From Eutreptiella sp. 'Long Island Sound 2002' (Eukaryota > Euglenozoa > Euglenophyceae > Eutreptiales > Eutreptiaceae), in contig OZ038378.1 in NCBI GenBank assembly GCA_964036045.1, positions 159,472,576 through 159,536,575 of the forward strand: a stretch of DNA of 64,000 bases, in the 5' to 3' direction. Below, piece by piece: positions 12,000 through 24,200 of this stretch. A program made the position numbers and the translations under genes. Position 1 is the stretch's first letter. Each line of letters opens with the position of its first letter. The notes under the pieces are model-generated. The model ran no database searches and was not told the origin of the DNA. It was given only the letters and a program-made list of their open reading frames with translations.

Positions 12000-13920
12000 A
12001 GCTTTCCCCACCTGTTTCCACTTGGTCCCACTTAGTCCCAATTTTTCCCAGTTTTCCCCATCTTTTTGCCCTTGGTCCCACTTAGTCCCAATTTTTCCCA
12101 GGTTTCCCCACCTGCTTCCACTTGGTCCCACTTGGTCCCAATTTTTCCCAGTTTTCCCCACCTGTTTCCACTTGGTCCCACTTAGTCCCATTTTTTCCCA
12201 GTTTTCCCCACCTGTTTCCACTTGGTCCCACTTAGTCCCAATTTTTCCCAGATTTCCCCACCTGTTTCCACTTAGTCCCAATTTCTCCCAATTTTCCCCA
12301 CCCGTTTCCACTTGGTCCCACTTAGTCCCAATTTTTCCCAGTTTTCCCCACCTGTTTCCACTTGGTCCCATTTAGTCCCAATTTTTCCCATTTTCCCCCA
12401 CCTGTTTCCACTTGGTCCCACTTGGTCCCAATTTTTCCCACTTTTCCCCACCTGTTTCCACTTCGCCCCACTTAGTCCCAATTTTTCCCAGTTTTCCCCA
12501 CCTGTTTCCACTTGGTCCCACTTGGTCCCAATTTTCCCCAGCTTTCCCCACCTGTTTCCACTTGGTCCAACTTAGTCCCAATTTTCCCCAGCTTTCCCCA
12601 CCTGTTTCCACTTGGTCCAACTGGGTCCCAATTTTTCCAAGTTTTCCCCACTCGTTTCCACTTGGTCCCACTTAGTCCCAATTTTTCCCAGTTTTCCCCA
12701 CCTGTTTCCACTTGGTCCCACTTAGTCCCAATTTTTCCCAGTTTTCCCCACCTGTTTCCACTTGGTCCCACTTAGTCCCAATTTTTCCCAGTTTTCCGCA
12801 CCTGTTTCCACTCGGTCCCACTTGGTCCCAATTTTTCCCACTTTTCCCCACCCGTTTCCACTTCGCCCCACTTAGTCTCAATTTTTCCCAGTTTTCCCCA
12901 CCTGTTTCCACTTGGTCCAACTTAGTCCCAATTTTTCCAAGTTTTCCCCACCTGTTTCCACTTGGTCCCACTTGGTCCCAAATTTTCCCACTTTTCCCCA
13001 CCTGTTTCCACTTCGCCCCACTTAGTCCCAATTTTTCCCAATTTTCCCCACCTGTTTCCACTTGGTCCCACTTGGTCCCAATTTTCCCTAGCTTTCCCCA
13101 CCTGTTTCCACTTGGTCCAACTTAGTCCCAATTTTTCCCAGTTTTCCCCACCTGTTTCCACTTGGTCCAACTTAGTCCCAATTTTTCCCAGTTTTCCCCA
13201 CCTGTTTCCACTTGGTCCCACTCAGTCCCAATTTTTCCCAGTTTTCCCCACCTGTTTCCACTTGGTCCCACTTGTCCCAATTTTTCCTAGTTTTCCCCCC
13301 CTGTTTCCACTTGGTCCCACTCAGTCCCAATTTTCCCCAGTTTTCCCCACCTGTTTCCACCTGGTCCCACTTGGTCCCAATTTTTCCCACTTTTCCCCAC
13401 CTGTTTCCACTTGGTCCCACTTAGTCCGAATTTTTCCCAGTTTTCCCCCCCTGTTTCCACTTGGTCCCACTCAGTCCCAATTTTTCCCAGTTTTCCCCAC
13501 CTGTTTCCACTTGGTCCCACTTAGTCCCAATTTCCCCCAGTTTTCCCACCTGTTTCCACCTGGTCCCACTTGGTCCCATTTTTTCCCACTTTTCCCCACC
13601 TGTTTCCACCTGGTCCCACTTAGTCCCAATTTTTCCCAGTTTTCCCCACCTGTTTCCACTTGGTCCCACTTAGTCCCAATTTTTCCCAGTTTTCCCACCT
13701 CTTTCCACCTGGTCTCACTTGGTCCCAATTTTTCCCAGTTTTCCCCACCTGTTTCCACTTGGTCCCACTTGGTCCCAATTTTCCCCATCTTTCCCCACCT
13801 GTTTCCACTTGGTCCAACTTAGTCCCAATTTTTCCCAGTTTTCCCCACCTGTTTCCACTTGGTCCAACTTAGTCCCAATTTTTCCCAGTTTTCCCCACCT
13901 GTTTCCACTTGGTCCCACTC
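12000..13920. repeat. Higher-order satellite block, copy 3 of 3
   Basis: This is the third copy of the same variant-unit series. Its first diagnostic unit (TTTTTGCCCTTGG) lies near 12063. It aligns with copy 2 at an offset of about 3335, rising to about 3385. Confidence 0.7.
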
Positions 13921-15110
13921 AGTCCCAATTTTTCCCAGCTTTCCCCACCTGTTTCCACTTGGTCCCACTTAGTCCCAATTTTTCCCAGTTTTCCCCACCT
14001 GTTTCCACTTGGTCCCACTTAGTCCCAATTTTTCCCGGCTTGCCCCACCTGTTTCCACTTGGTCCCACTTGGTCCCAATTTTTCCCACTTTTCCCCACCT
14101 GTTTCCACTTGGTCCCACTTGGTCCCAATTTTTCCCAGTTTTCCCCACCTGTTTCCACTTGGTCCCACTTGGTCCCAATTTTCCCCATCTTTCCCCACCT
14201 GTTTCCACTTGGTCCAACTTAGTCCCAATTTTTCCCAGTTTTCCCCACCTGTTTCCACTTGGTCCAACTTAGTCCCACTTTTTCCCAGTTTTCCCCACCT
14301 GTTTCCACTTGGTCCCACTCAGTCCCAATTTTTCCCAGCTTTCCCCACCTGTTTCCACTTGGTCCCACTTAGTCCCAATTTTTCCCAGTTTTCCCCACCT
14401 GTTTCCACTTAGTCCCAATTTTTCCCGGCTTGCCCCACCTGTTTCCACTTGGTCCCACTTGGTCCCAATTTTTCCCACTTTTCCCCACCTCTTTCCACCT
14501 GGTCTCACTTGGTCCCAATTTTTCCCAGTTTTCCCCACCTGTTTCCACTCCGTCCCACTTGGTCCCAATTTTCCCCATCTTTCCCCACCTGTTTCCACTT
14601 GGTCCAACTTAGTCCCAATTTTTCCCAGTTTTCCCCACCTGTTTCCACTTGGTCCAACTTAGTCCCAATTTTTCCCAGTTTTCCCCACCTGTTTCCACTT
14701 GGTCCCACTCAGTCCCAATTTTTCCCAGCTTTCCCCACCTGTTTCCACTTGGTCCCACTTAGTACCAATTTTTCCCAGTTTTCCCCACCTGTTTCCACTT
14801 GGTCCCACTTAGTCCCAATTTTTCCCGGCTTGCCCCACCTGTTTCCACTTGGTCCCACTTGGTCCCAATTTTTCCCACTTTTCCCCACCTGTTTCCACTT
14901 GGTCCCACTTGGTCCCAATTTTTCCCAGTTTTCCCCACCTGTTTCCACTTGGTCCCACTTGGTCCCAATTTTCCCCATCTTTCCCCACCTGTTTCCACTT
15001 GGTCCAACTTAGTCCCAATTTTTCCCAGTTTTCCCCACCTGTTTCCACTTGGTCCAACTTAGTCCCACTTTTTCCCAGTTTTCCCCACCTGTTTCCACTT
15101 GGTCCCACTC
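13919..15110. repeat. Tandem higher-order duplication, 790-bp period
   Basis: The variant order at 13919-14320 recurs at 14709-15110 with an offset of 790 bp. Shared markers are the GGCTTGCCCC units (14037 and 14827) and the unit with AGTCCCACTTTTTCCC (14271 and 15061). Confidence 0.7.
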
Positions 15111-15359
15111 AGTCCCAATTTTTCCCAGCTTTCCCCACCTGTTTCCACTTGGTCCCACTTAGTCCCAATTTTTCCAAGTTTTCCCCACCTGTTTCCACTT
15201 GGTCCCACTTGGTCCCAATTTTTCCCACTTTTCCCCACCTGTTTCCACTTCGCCCCACTTAGTCCCAATTTTTCCCAATTTTCCCCACCTGTTTACACTT
15301 GGTCCCACTTGGTCCCAATTTTCCCCAGCTTTCCCCACCTGTTTCCACTTGGTCCAACT

Positions 15360-17850
15360 TAGTCGCAATTTTTCCCAGTTTTCCCCACCTGTTTCCACTT
15401 GGTCCAACTTAGTCCCAATTTTTCCCAGTTTTTCCCACCTGTTTCCACTGGGTCCCACTCAGTCCCAATTTTTCCCAGTTTTCCCCACCTGTTTCCACTT
15501 GGTCCCACTTAGTCCCAATTTCTCCCAGTTTTCCCACCTGTTTCCACCTGGTCCCACTCTGTCCGAATTTTTCCCAGTTTTCCCCACCTGTTTCCACTTG
15601 GTCCCACTTGTCCCAATTTTTCCTAGTTTTCCCCCCCTGTTTCCACTTGGTCCCACTCAGTCCCAATTTTTCCCACTTTTCCCCACCTGTTTCCACTTGG
15701 TCCCACTTAGTCCCAATTTTCCCCAGTTTTCCCACCTGTTTCCACCTGGTCCCACTTGGTCCCAATTTTTCCCACTTTTCCCCACCTGTTTCCACTTGGT
15801 CCCACTTAGTCCCAATTTTTCCCAGTTTTCCCCCCCTGTTTCCACTTGGTCCCACTCAGTCCCAATTTTTCCCAGTTTTCCCCACCTGTCTCCACTTGGT
15901 CCCACTTAGTCCCAATTTTCCCCAGTTTTCCCACCTGTTTCCACCTGGTCCCACTTGGCCCCAATTTTTCCCACTTTTCCCCACCTGTTTCCACTTGGTC
16001 CCACTTAGTCCCAATTTTTCCCAGTTTTCCCCACCTGTTTCCACTTGGTCCCACTTAGTCCCAATTTTTCCCAGCTTTCCCCACCTGTTTCCACTTGGTC
16101 CCACTTGGTCCCAATTTTTCCCAGTTTTCCCCACCTGTTTCCACTTGGTCCCACTTGGTCCCAATTTTCCCCATCTTTCCCCACCTGTTTCCACTTGGTC
16201 CAACTTAGTCCCAATTTTTCCCAGTTTTCCCCACCTGTTTCCACTTGGTCCAACTTAGTCCGGATTTTTCCCAGTTTTCCCCACCTGTTTCCACTTGGTC
16301 CCACTCAGTCCCAATTTTTCCCAGCTTTCCCCACCTGTTTCCACTTGGTCCCACTTAGTCCCAATTTTTCCAAGTTTTCCCCACCTGTTTCCACTTGGTC
16401 CCACTTGGTCCCAATTTTTCCCACTTTTCCCCACCTGTTTCCACTTCGCCCCACTTAGTCCCAATTTTTCCCAATTTTCCCCACCTGTTTACACTTGGTC
16501 CCACTCAGTCCCAATTTTCCCCAGCTTTCCCCACCTGTTTCCACTTGGTCCAACTTAGTCGCAATTTTTCCCAGTTTTCCCCACCTGTTTCCACTTGGTC
16601 CACCTTAGTCCCAATTTTTCCCAGTTTTCCCCACCTGTTTCCACTTGGTCCCACTCAGTCCCAATTTTTCCCAGCTTTCCCCACCTGTTTCCACTTGGTC
16701 CCACTTAGTCCCAATTTTTCCAAGTTTTCCCCACCTGTTTCCACTTGGTCCCACTTGGTCCCAATTTTTCCCACTTTTCCCCACCTGTTTCCACTTCGCC
16801 CCACTTAGTCCCAATTTTTCCCAATTTTCCCCACCTGTTTACACTTGGTCCCACTTAGTCCCAATTTTTCCCAGTTTTCCCCACCTGTTTCCACTTGGTC
16901 CAACTTAGTCGCAATTTTTCCCAGTTTTCCCCACCTGTTTCCACTTGGTCCAACTTAGTCCCAATTTTTCCCAGTTTTCCCCACCTGTTTCCACTGGGTC
17001 CCACTTGGTCCCAATTTTTCCCAGTTTTCCCCACCTGTTTCCACTTGGTCCCACTTAGTCCCAATTTCTCCCAGTTTTCCCACCTGTTTCCACCTGGTCC
17101 CACTCTGTCCCAATTTTTCCCAGTTTTCCCCACCTGTTTCCACTTGGTCCCACTTGTCCCAATTTTTCCTAGTTTTCCCCCCCTGTTTCCACTTGGTCCC
17201 ACTCAGTCCCAATTTTTCCCAGTCTTCCCCACCTGTTTCCACTTGGTCCCACTTAGTCCCAATTTTCCCCAGTTTTCCCACCTGTTTCCACCTGGTCCCA
17301 CTTGGTCCCAATTTTTCCCACTTTTCCCCACCTGTTTCCACTTGGTCCCACTTAGTCCCAATTTTTCCCAGTTTTCCCCCCCTGTTTCCACTTGGTCCCA
17401 CTCAGTCCCAATTTTTCCCAGTTTTCCCCACCTGTTTCAACTTGGTCCCACTTAGTCCCAATTTTCCCCAGTTTTCCCACCTGTTTCCACCTGGTCCCAC
17501 TTGGCCCCAATTTTTCCTACTTTTCCCCACCTGTTTCCACTTGGTCCCACTTAGTCCCAATTTTTCCCAGTTTTCCCCACCTGTTTCCACTTGGTCCCAC
17601 TTAGTCCCAATTTTTCCGAGCTTTCCCCACCTGTTTCCACTTGGTCCCACTTGGTCCCAATTTTTCCCAGTTTTCCCCACCTGTTTCCACTTGGTCCCAC
17701 TTGGTCCCAATTTTCCCCATCTTTCCCCACCTGTTTCCACTTGGTCCAACTTAGTCCCAATTTTTCCCAGTTTTCCCCACCTGTTTCCACTTGGTCCAAC
17801 TTAGTCCCAATTTTTCCCAGTTTTCCCCACCTGTTTCCACTTGGTCCCAC
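15360..17850. repeat. Tandem higher-order duplication, 1546-bp period
   Basis: About 15360-16300 aligns with about 16906-17850 at a constant offset of 1546 bp. Within it, 16255-16464 also aligns with 16605-16814 at 350 bp, an exact seven-unit shift. Nested periods like these point to repeated local amplification. Confidence 0.7.
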
Positions 17851-19803
17851 TCAGTCCCAATTTTTCCCAGCTTTCCCCACCTGTTTCCACTTGGTCCCAC
17901 CTAGTCCCAATTTTTCCCAGTTTTCCCCACCCGTTTCCACTTGGTCCCACTTAGTCCCAATTTTTGCCGGCTTGCCCCACCTGTTTCCACTTGGTCCCAC
18001 TTAGTCCCAATTTTTCCCAGTTTTCCCCACCTGTTTCCACTTGGGCCCACTTGGTCCCAATTTTCCCCAGCTTTCCCCACCTGTTTCCACTTGGTCCCAC
18101 TCAGTCCCAATTTTTCCCAGTTTTCCCCACCTGTTTCCACTTGGTCCCACTTAGTCCCAATTTCTCCCAGTTTTCCCACCTGTTTCCACCTGGTCCCACT
18201 TGGTCCCAATTTTTCCCAGTTTTCCCCACCTGTTTCCACTTGGTCCCACTTGTCCCAATTTTTCCTAGTTTTCCCCCCCTGTTTCCACTTGGTCCCACTC
18301 AGTCCCAATTTTTCCCAGTTTTCCCCACCTGTTTCCACTTGGTCCCACTTAGTCCCAATATCCCCCAGTTTTCCCACCTGTTTCCACCTGGTCCCACTTG
18401 GTCCCAATTTGTCCCACTTTTCCCCACCTGTTTCCACTTGGTCCCACTTAGTCCCAATTTTTCCCAGATTTCCCCCCCTGTTTCCACTTGGTCCCACTCA
18501 GTCCCAATTTTCCCCAGTTTTCCCCACCTGTTTCCACTTGGTCCCACTTAGTCCCAATTTTCCCCAGTTTTCCCACCTGTTTCCACCTGGTCCCACTTGG
18601 TCCCAATTTTTCCCAGTTTTCCCCACCTGTTTCGACTTGGTCCCACTTGGTCCCAATTTTCCCCACTTTTCCCCACCTGTTTCCACTTGGTCCCACTTAG
18701 TCCCAATTTTTCCCAGTTTTCCCCACCTGTTTCCACTTGGTCCCACTTAGTCCCAATTTTTCCCAGTTTTCCCACCTCTTTCCACCTGGTCCCACTTGGT
18801 CCCAAATTTTCCCAGTTTTCCCCACCTGTTTCCACTTGGTCCCACTTGGTCCTAATTTTCCCCATCTTTCCCCACCTGTTTCCACGTGGTCCAACTTAGT
18901 CCCAATTTTTCCCAGTTTTCCCCACCTGTTTCCACTTGGTCCAACTTAGTCCCAATTTTTCCCAGTTTTCCCCACCTGTTTCCACTTGGTCCCACTTAGG
19001 CGCAATTTTTCCCAGTTTTCCCCACCTGTTTCCATTTGGTCCCACTTAGTCGCAATTTTTCCCAGTTTTCCCCACCTGTTTCCACTTGGTCCCACTTAGT
19101 CCCAATTTTTCACGGCTTGCCCCACCTGTTTCCACTTGGTCCCACTTGGTCCCAATTTTTCCCACTTTTCCCCACCTGTTTCCACTTCGCCCCACTTAGT
19201 CCCAATTTTTCCCAGTTTTCCCCACCTGTTTTCACTTGGTCCCACTTGGTCCCAATTTCCCCCAGCTTTCCCCACCTGTTTCCACTTGGTCCAACTTAGT
19301 CCCAATTTTTCCCAGTTTTCCCCACCTGTTTCCACCTGGTCCAACTTAGTCCCAATTTTTCCACGTTTTCCCCAATCATTTCCACTTGGTCCAACTTAGT
19401 CCCAATTTTTCCCAGTTTTCCCCACCTGTTTCCACTTGGTCCAACTTAGTCCCAATTCTTCCCAGGTTTCCCCACCTGTTTCCACTCGGTCCCACTTGGT
19501 CCCAATTTTTCCCAGTTTTCCCCACCCGTTTCCACTTCGCCCCACTTAGTCTCAATTTTTCCCAGTTTTCCCCACCTGTTTCCACTTGGTCCCACTTGGT
19601 CCCAATTTTCCCCAGCTTTCCCCACCTGTTTCCACTTGGTCCAACTTAGTCCCAATTTTTCCCAGTTTTCCCCACTTGTTTCCACTTGGTCCCACTTAGT
19701 CCCAATTTTTGCCAGTTTTCCCCACCTGATTCCACTTGGTCCAACTTAGTCCCAATTTTTCCCAGTTTTCCCCACCTGTTTCCACTTGGTCCCACTTGGT
19801 CCC

Positions 19804-19826
19804 AATTTTCCCCAGCTTTCCCCACC
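19804..19826. repeat. LINE target-site duplication, 3'-side copy
   Basis: These 23 bp (AATTTTCCCC followed by AGCTTTCCCCACC) are repeated exactly at 28602-28624, immediately outside the 5' end of the element. The flanks join in phase to restore one satellite unit. A T that follows both copies could extend the duplication to 24 bp but cannot be told from the poly(T) run. The unbroken paralogous site is 37032-37054. Confidence 0.93.
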
Positions 19827-19843
19827 TTTTTTTTTTTTTTTTT
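19827..19843 (-). other. LINE poly(A) tail (seen as 17 T)
   Basis: A pure run of 17 T on the plus strand lies between the target-site duplication and the first element-specific bases (GTAATAC). This is the poly(A) tail expected of target-primed reverse transcription. No AATAAA signal is evident close to it. Confidence 0.9.
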
Positions 19844-21210
19844 GTAATACAAGTCCAAAGCCACAGCTGCAGTGTTCCCAGGAGGCCAGCCCAATATACA
19901 TTGAGTCACCCACATCCCCAAGTCAAGGGTCAGCAGGTCGGCAGGCTGGGGTCACGGCGGCGGCGGGACGATGCAAGGTAGTAAATTATGCTACAAAGTG
20001 GACATCACAGAAGTGGTCGCCCCATACTCCACGCCCGGGGGCAGTGGCAGATAATCTGGGGGTACTGTCTGGGCGGGTTCCTGTCCTGAGCGGTTATCCC
20101 ATCATACGTGGAAAACACTGGTACATAGGGCGGGAGACAAGGGGGTCCAGTGGGGGGGGGGGGGGTTGGCAGTGGGCGACCGGGGCGCGGTGGGTCGCCC
20201 ACAGGGGAAAGAAGAAAATGGCATTCCACTCGCATAGTGTAGGGGTGGGGGTCGGTGTACCATGGGAGGGCCAACCTGCCAACGGTTGGCGAAAAAATAG
20301 AGACACAGAGGGGGATTGGGGGTGTACACAGGCATGTTCACGGGAGGGGGGGCAGTAATAAACACAACTGGCCGTCGTGTTGTGCAGGATGCGAAGGAGG
20401 GACAAGGTTGAAGAGACGGCGGGGCGTGGGCACCCCCGGAAAGGCCGATGAGGCCAAACTGGCGAAACAGCATACTATCTCACCCTAACTCTTGACCGTC
20501 CCAACAGAATTCCGTGGCTCATCGACTTAGCAACCTCATCCAAGACAATCCTGTTGTACCCAGGTCACTGTGTTGGGGCAGCAAAACCAGCAGCATCCAT
20601 CTGACAATTCACCCAATGCGCCCTTGATTGGCAGATCGCAACGGTAAGAAAATCAGCAACACGATTGAACCACGCCAGATGGCGACGGGGAGGCCAGGAA
20701 GCCACAACGTGCTTGTGCCAGCTAGCGAATGCAGGACACGAACCATGAGCAGACAGCCTGGTATATGCAAACTGAGCGCGACATAATCGTTGGACGGGGG
20801 AGCGACTCGGTGGCGCACGTTGGTAGATCAGAGTAACCACGGCTGTCGAGGGAGGGCGCTGAAGGGGTATGCGGCACCGCTCTGAGGCACTAGCAACTGC
20901 AGTTCTGCCATCCATCAGCGTGTAGCTCTACAGACAGTGATTGCCCATCTGTGCGGTCAAGGCAGGTGAGCATGGTAATCAGTGAGGGCTTACATAACGG
21001 ACCAATTGGTGGCAGCGCCAGTGAAAAGCCCTTAGAGGGATCGCCAGTATGTCAGGATGTCCTGAGGAGAGACAGGGGGCGTAGCTGAGTTAGTGGCATT
21101 CGCGTCGGCTATTAGAACAGCCCAGGGCAAAGCCCGCCACAGGTCGCAGCGTGACAGTCAGAAATTATATGCCAGCCATGATGGCACGCATATGACAAAC
21201 ATGGGGGCAG
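19844..21210 (-). other. LINE 3' untranslated region
   Basis: This stretch of about 1.37 kb lies between the ORF2 stop (TAA at 21213-21211) and the poly(A) tail. It contains a G run of about 14 near 20152-20165 on the plus strand. The open frames in it are short, overlap on both strands and show no recognisable domain. By family analogy it may hold the 3' end recognised by the element's own reverse transcriptase, but nothing in the sequence proves this. Confidence 0.8.
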
Positions 21211-24200
21211 TTATAACAAGGGGGTGGGCGAATCCCAATCGGCCGATACAAACACATTGGGGCGCTTAGACTTGGGTGGGATCGCTGAGGCCAGAGCAGC
21301 AGTGACAGAGTCCAGCACCCTGTCCTGGTATGAACCTATCTCTTTGCGGGCCGCGCGGAAGCCCCCCAGCGTCCGAACCAAGTGGCGATACAAGCTGCGC
21401 GGGATAGCCAAACGACCAGCGATGCGCAGATCGCTGCGATGGGCTAAACGGCGCCAAGAGGCGGCGCCCGCGCGGGGGCTCCACGCCGACAGCCACGCCT
21501 GGACCACGGGGTGGCTCTCCGCACAGTGTGCCAGGTGTCCGTGCACGCTCAAGTTGTGAGAGCAGTGACAGTGCGAGCATGTGTGTGGCGGGGGCTTATC
21601 GGACCAGTAGGTCGCATAGTGTGCGTACCCTGAGCGACTCTGCAGACCAAAAAGCCATTTGTGCCACGCTAAGCGGCGGAATTTTAGTGGCCTCCATGAC
21701 AGCGGGTGGAAGTCTTGGTGGGTATGGCTTGGGGCCAAGTCGTGTGTCCAGACTTTGTGGGGGGGAACCATGGACTCGCCATGCCGAACAACGTCCCAGG
21801 GAGAAGAGGGCCGTGCAGGGGGGGGGGGGGGGAGGGCAGTGCCAAGACGTGCATACCGATCAGAGGCCTCGTTGAACTCATGGCCCACGTGTCCTTCAAC
21901 CCACTCTGGCCGTTGCCCTTTTGCGGAGAGGGAGTGGCGGACCTTCTGTACCCAACCCGCTTGCCTGATCGGGCGCTTTTGGCCGAGCGCTGAAGCGATA
22001 GCACCCTGGCAATCCAGGCGAATTTTCTCTCCCTCCCCAGAAAAGTGAGACCCAAGTAGCATCCCCACCAACTCAGCTTTGTACGAGTTGGGTACCCCTG
22101 GGACCCTGCAGACAGCAATGCGACCACCCGGCATAATGGCAGCTGCCCCAGATGCGGGGGGAACTCCTAGCTTGCTGCCGTCAGTATATGTGCACTCGGG
22201 GCGCAACTTGGAGGGCACTACGAACACGACAAGCCCAGCCACTGACATGACCGCTGTAGCCTCGCGCTGCAGTTTGCTGGCCTCCCAGCTGATAAACACA
22301 GGGGGGACCGTAGAGGTGGACGGGGGCCCCATTACGGTAAGTGCGGAGCAGAACATGGAGTAGGGGGTCATGGAGCAACGGGGGTGCAGAGAGAAGGCAT
22401 GCAGAAACTGGTTCCGGTGCAGGAGATCCAGGACACGCGTCGGATGGAGGACCGGGAAGTATCCCATGCCTAAACCTCGGGAGCGGTGGGTGTATAGTGT
22501 CTTCTTCGCCACAACCATGGGTAACCCGACGACACCGAAGACGAAACGCTCAAGTACGACACCAAATTGCGTGGTCTGCTCAGCCGTCAGGGGGAGGCAC
22601 TCCGTCCTGTACAGCAGGCGGGGAAGGACCATGCTGTTGACCAGTAAGACCCGATCTAGCACCTGTATGGGATGGGAGTGCAATTCGTTCAGTTGAGCTT
22701 TGAGCTCGCTGGTGATGACAGTAACGGCGTGAGGGATATGTAGACGGGCTGGCAGTGGGTGTCCCAATTGCATCAGGCATGCTGTGCGGGTGAAGGGTCG
22801 GGGGACCTCGTCAGCCCACGGCGGCACATCGGCAGAGATAGGCAGCCAAATAGTATCGGGGTGCACCTGGAGGGCGTCAGGAGGGTGTAGGTATTTGGGC
22901 AGCACAGCCAGGGGCGGCGGGGAACTAGACATTGACAGTGACTCGCTTTTGGTAACGTTAAGTTGGCATCCTATCAAACTCAGCGCTAGCTGGACAAGAG
23001 AGGCATGCGTTTGACTGGCAGTGCGGGGGGCCGGGGAGGAGATGTCGTCAACGTAAGCGGAGAAGACAACGCCATGGTGGGAGAGGTAACGCAGGGGGAT
23101 GTCGAAGACCAATACAAACAGAAAACATGACATGGGACAGCCCTGTTTAACCCCATGGGAGGTACGAAACACTTCACCTTCAGCACCCCTGATAAATGTG
23201 GCACCCCTCTCAAGCACCAGGGAAAGAATACGCAGTAGCTTGAGTGGGGTGCCCATTCGGTCGAGGACCTGGTGGATTAGGTATTTCGGGGGGCTGTCAA
23301 ATGCGTGATAAACATCAAATGCCAATATGGCCTCAACCGAGTCAAGTCTGTCCATGTCGTCCAGGAACGTGTGTGTGGCGTGCGCAGTGGATGTGCCCTG
23401 ACGACCACCGAACTGCCGGCAGTGTAGCTGAGGGGAGAGTAGAGGGTAGACCGCCTTGTGGACCCAGCGCATGAGCAACCGGTAGATGGAGTTACTCATG
23501 GCTATCGGTCTCCATCGATCAGGATCCTGCCACTGACCTTTGCCTTTGAATAGGCAGAAGGTCTCCGAGATAAGCCAGTGTTCAGGCACTGACCCTTCGT
23601 CATAGCACCGGCAGATACACTGGTGCACGATAGAGAATACGGGGTCAGGCAGGGAGGCGATGAGGTATGGTGGGACACCATCTGGTCCTGGGGATTTACG
23701 GCGGGATGCCTTGGCCAGAGACCGTAGCTCCGTGACTGTAGGAGGGGGCAGGTCATCCAAACGGGGCTGGACATTGACCCAGTCTAGTGCCCGGGCAGAC
23801 CATGGGTTGTTCCTCTGTAGGATGCGCTGTATTTTGCGGGTGGGTGTTGGCAGTGTAGACGGCGTGGGAGGTGTCAGTAGCGTGTGTTTTACCCGCCGGT
23901 AGAACAACTTGGACCTGCGCTTTGCCTGCTTGGCAAGCTGACGCACTACATCGGACCAGTCAGTGACATCAATCTTGTTTTTTGGCACTTCCTTTTTTTC
24001 TTCGTTCACTTCGCGCATGGCCGACAACATTGATGTCACAAGGGTATCATAGACGGTTCCAGCCTGTCGGGCGTCCTGGGGGGCACAGAGTGACGCCGCT
24101 GACTCGCTTATTTTTTTTTGGAATCGGGTCACGTCCCTGCGGTTCCACATGGCACACCGCGGTTCAGGTACGTGGGGCGTGGCCCAAGGGATTGTATGTA

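Larger units (their letters stand above)
1..19826. repeat. 50-bp satellite array, left block
   Basis: This is a head-to-tail tandem array of about 400 units and it continues past the left edge of the window. An exact consensus unit is 501-550. It consists of five 10-nt modules: module 1 CTTGGTCCCA, module 2 CTTAGTCCCA, then module 3 ATTTTTCCCA, module 4 GTTTTCCCCA and module 5 CCTGTTTCCA. The plus strand is about 76 % pyrimidine and the consensus contains no CpG. Most units are 50 bp. Recurrent 48-49-bp variants lose one C in module 4 or one base in module 2. Variants are linked and ordered, giving higher-order duplications annotated separately. Because 50 is not a multiple of 3 and the unit carries a single stop-forming dinucleotide, overlapping open frames appear in all six frames. 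I take none of them as genes. A centromeric, subtelomeric or other heterochromatic location is possible but not shown. Confidence 0.98.

Noticed and set aside
20005-20915. Overlapping open frames of 70-190 codons at the 3' side of the LINE
   Set aside because: They lie in the 3' UTR, overlap on both strands and show no recognisable motifs. The longest (19786-20358) starts inside the satellite and runs through the poly(T) tract.
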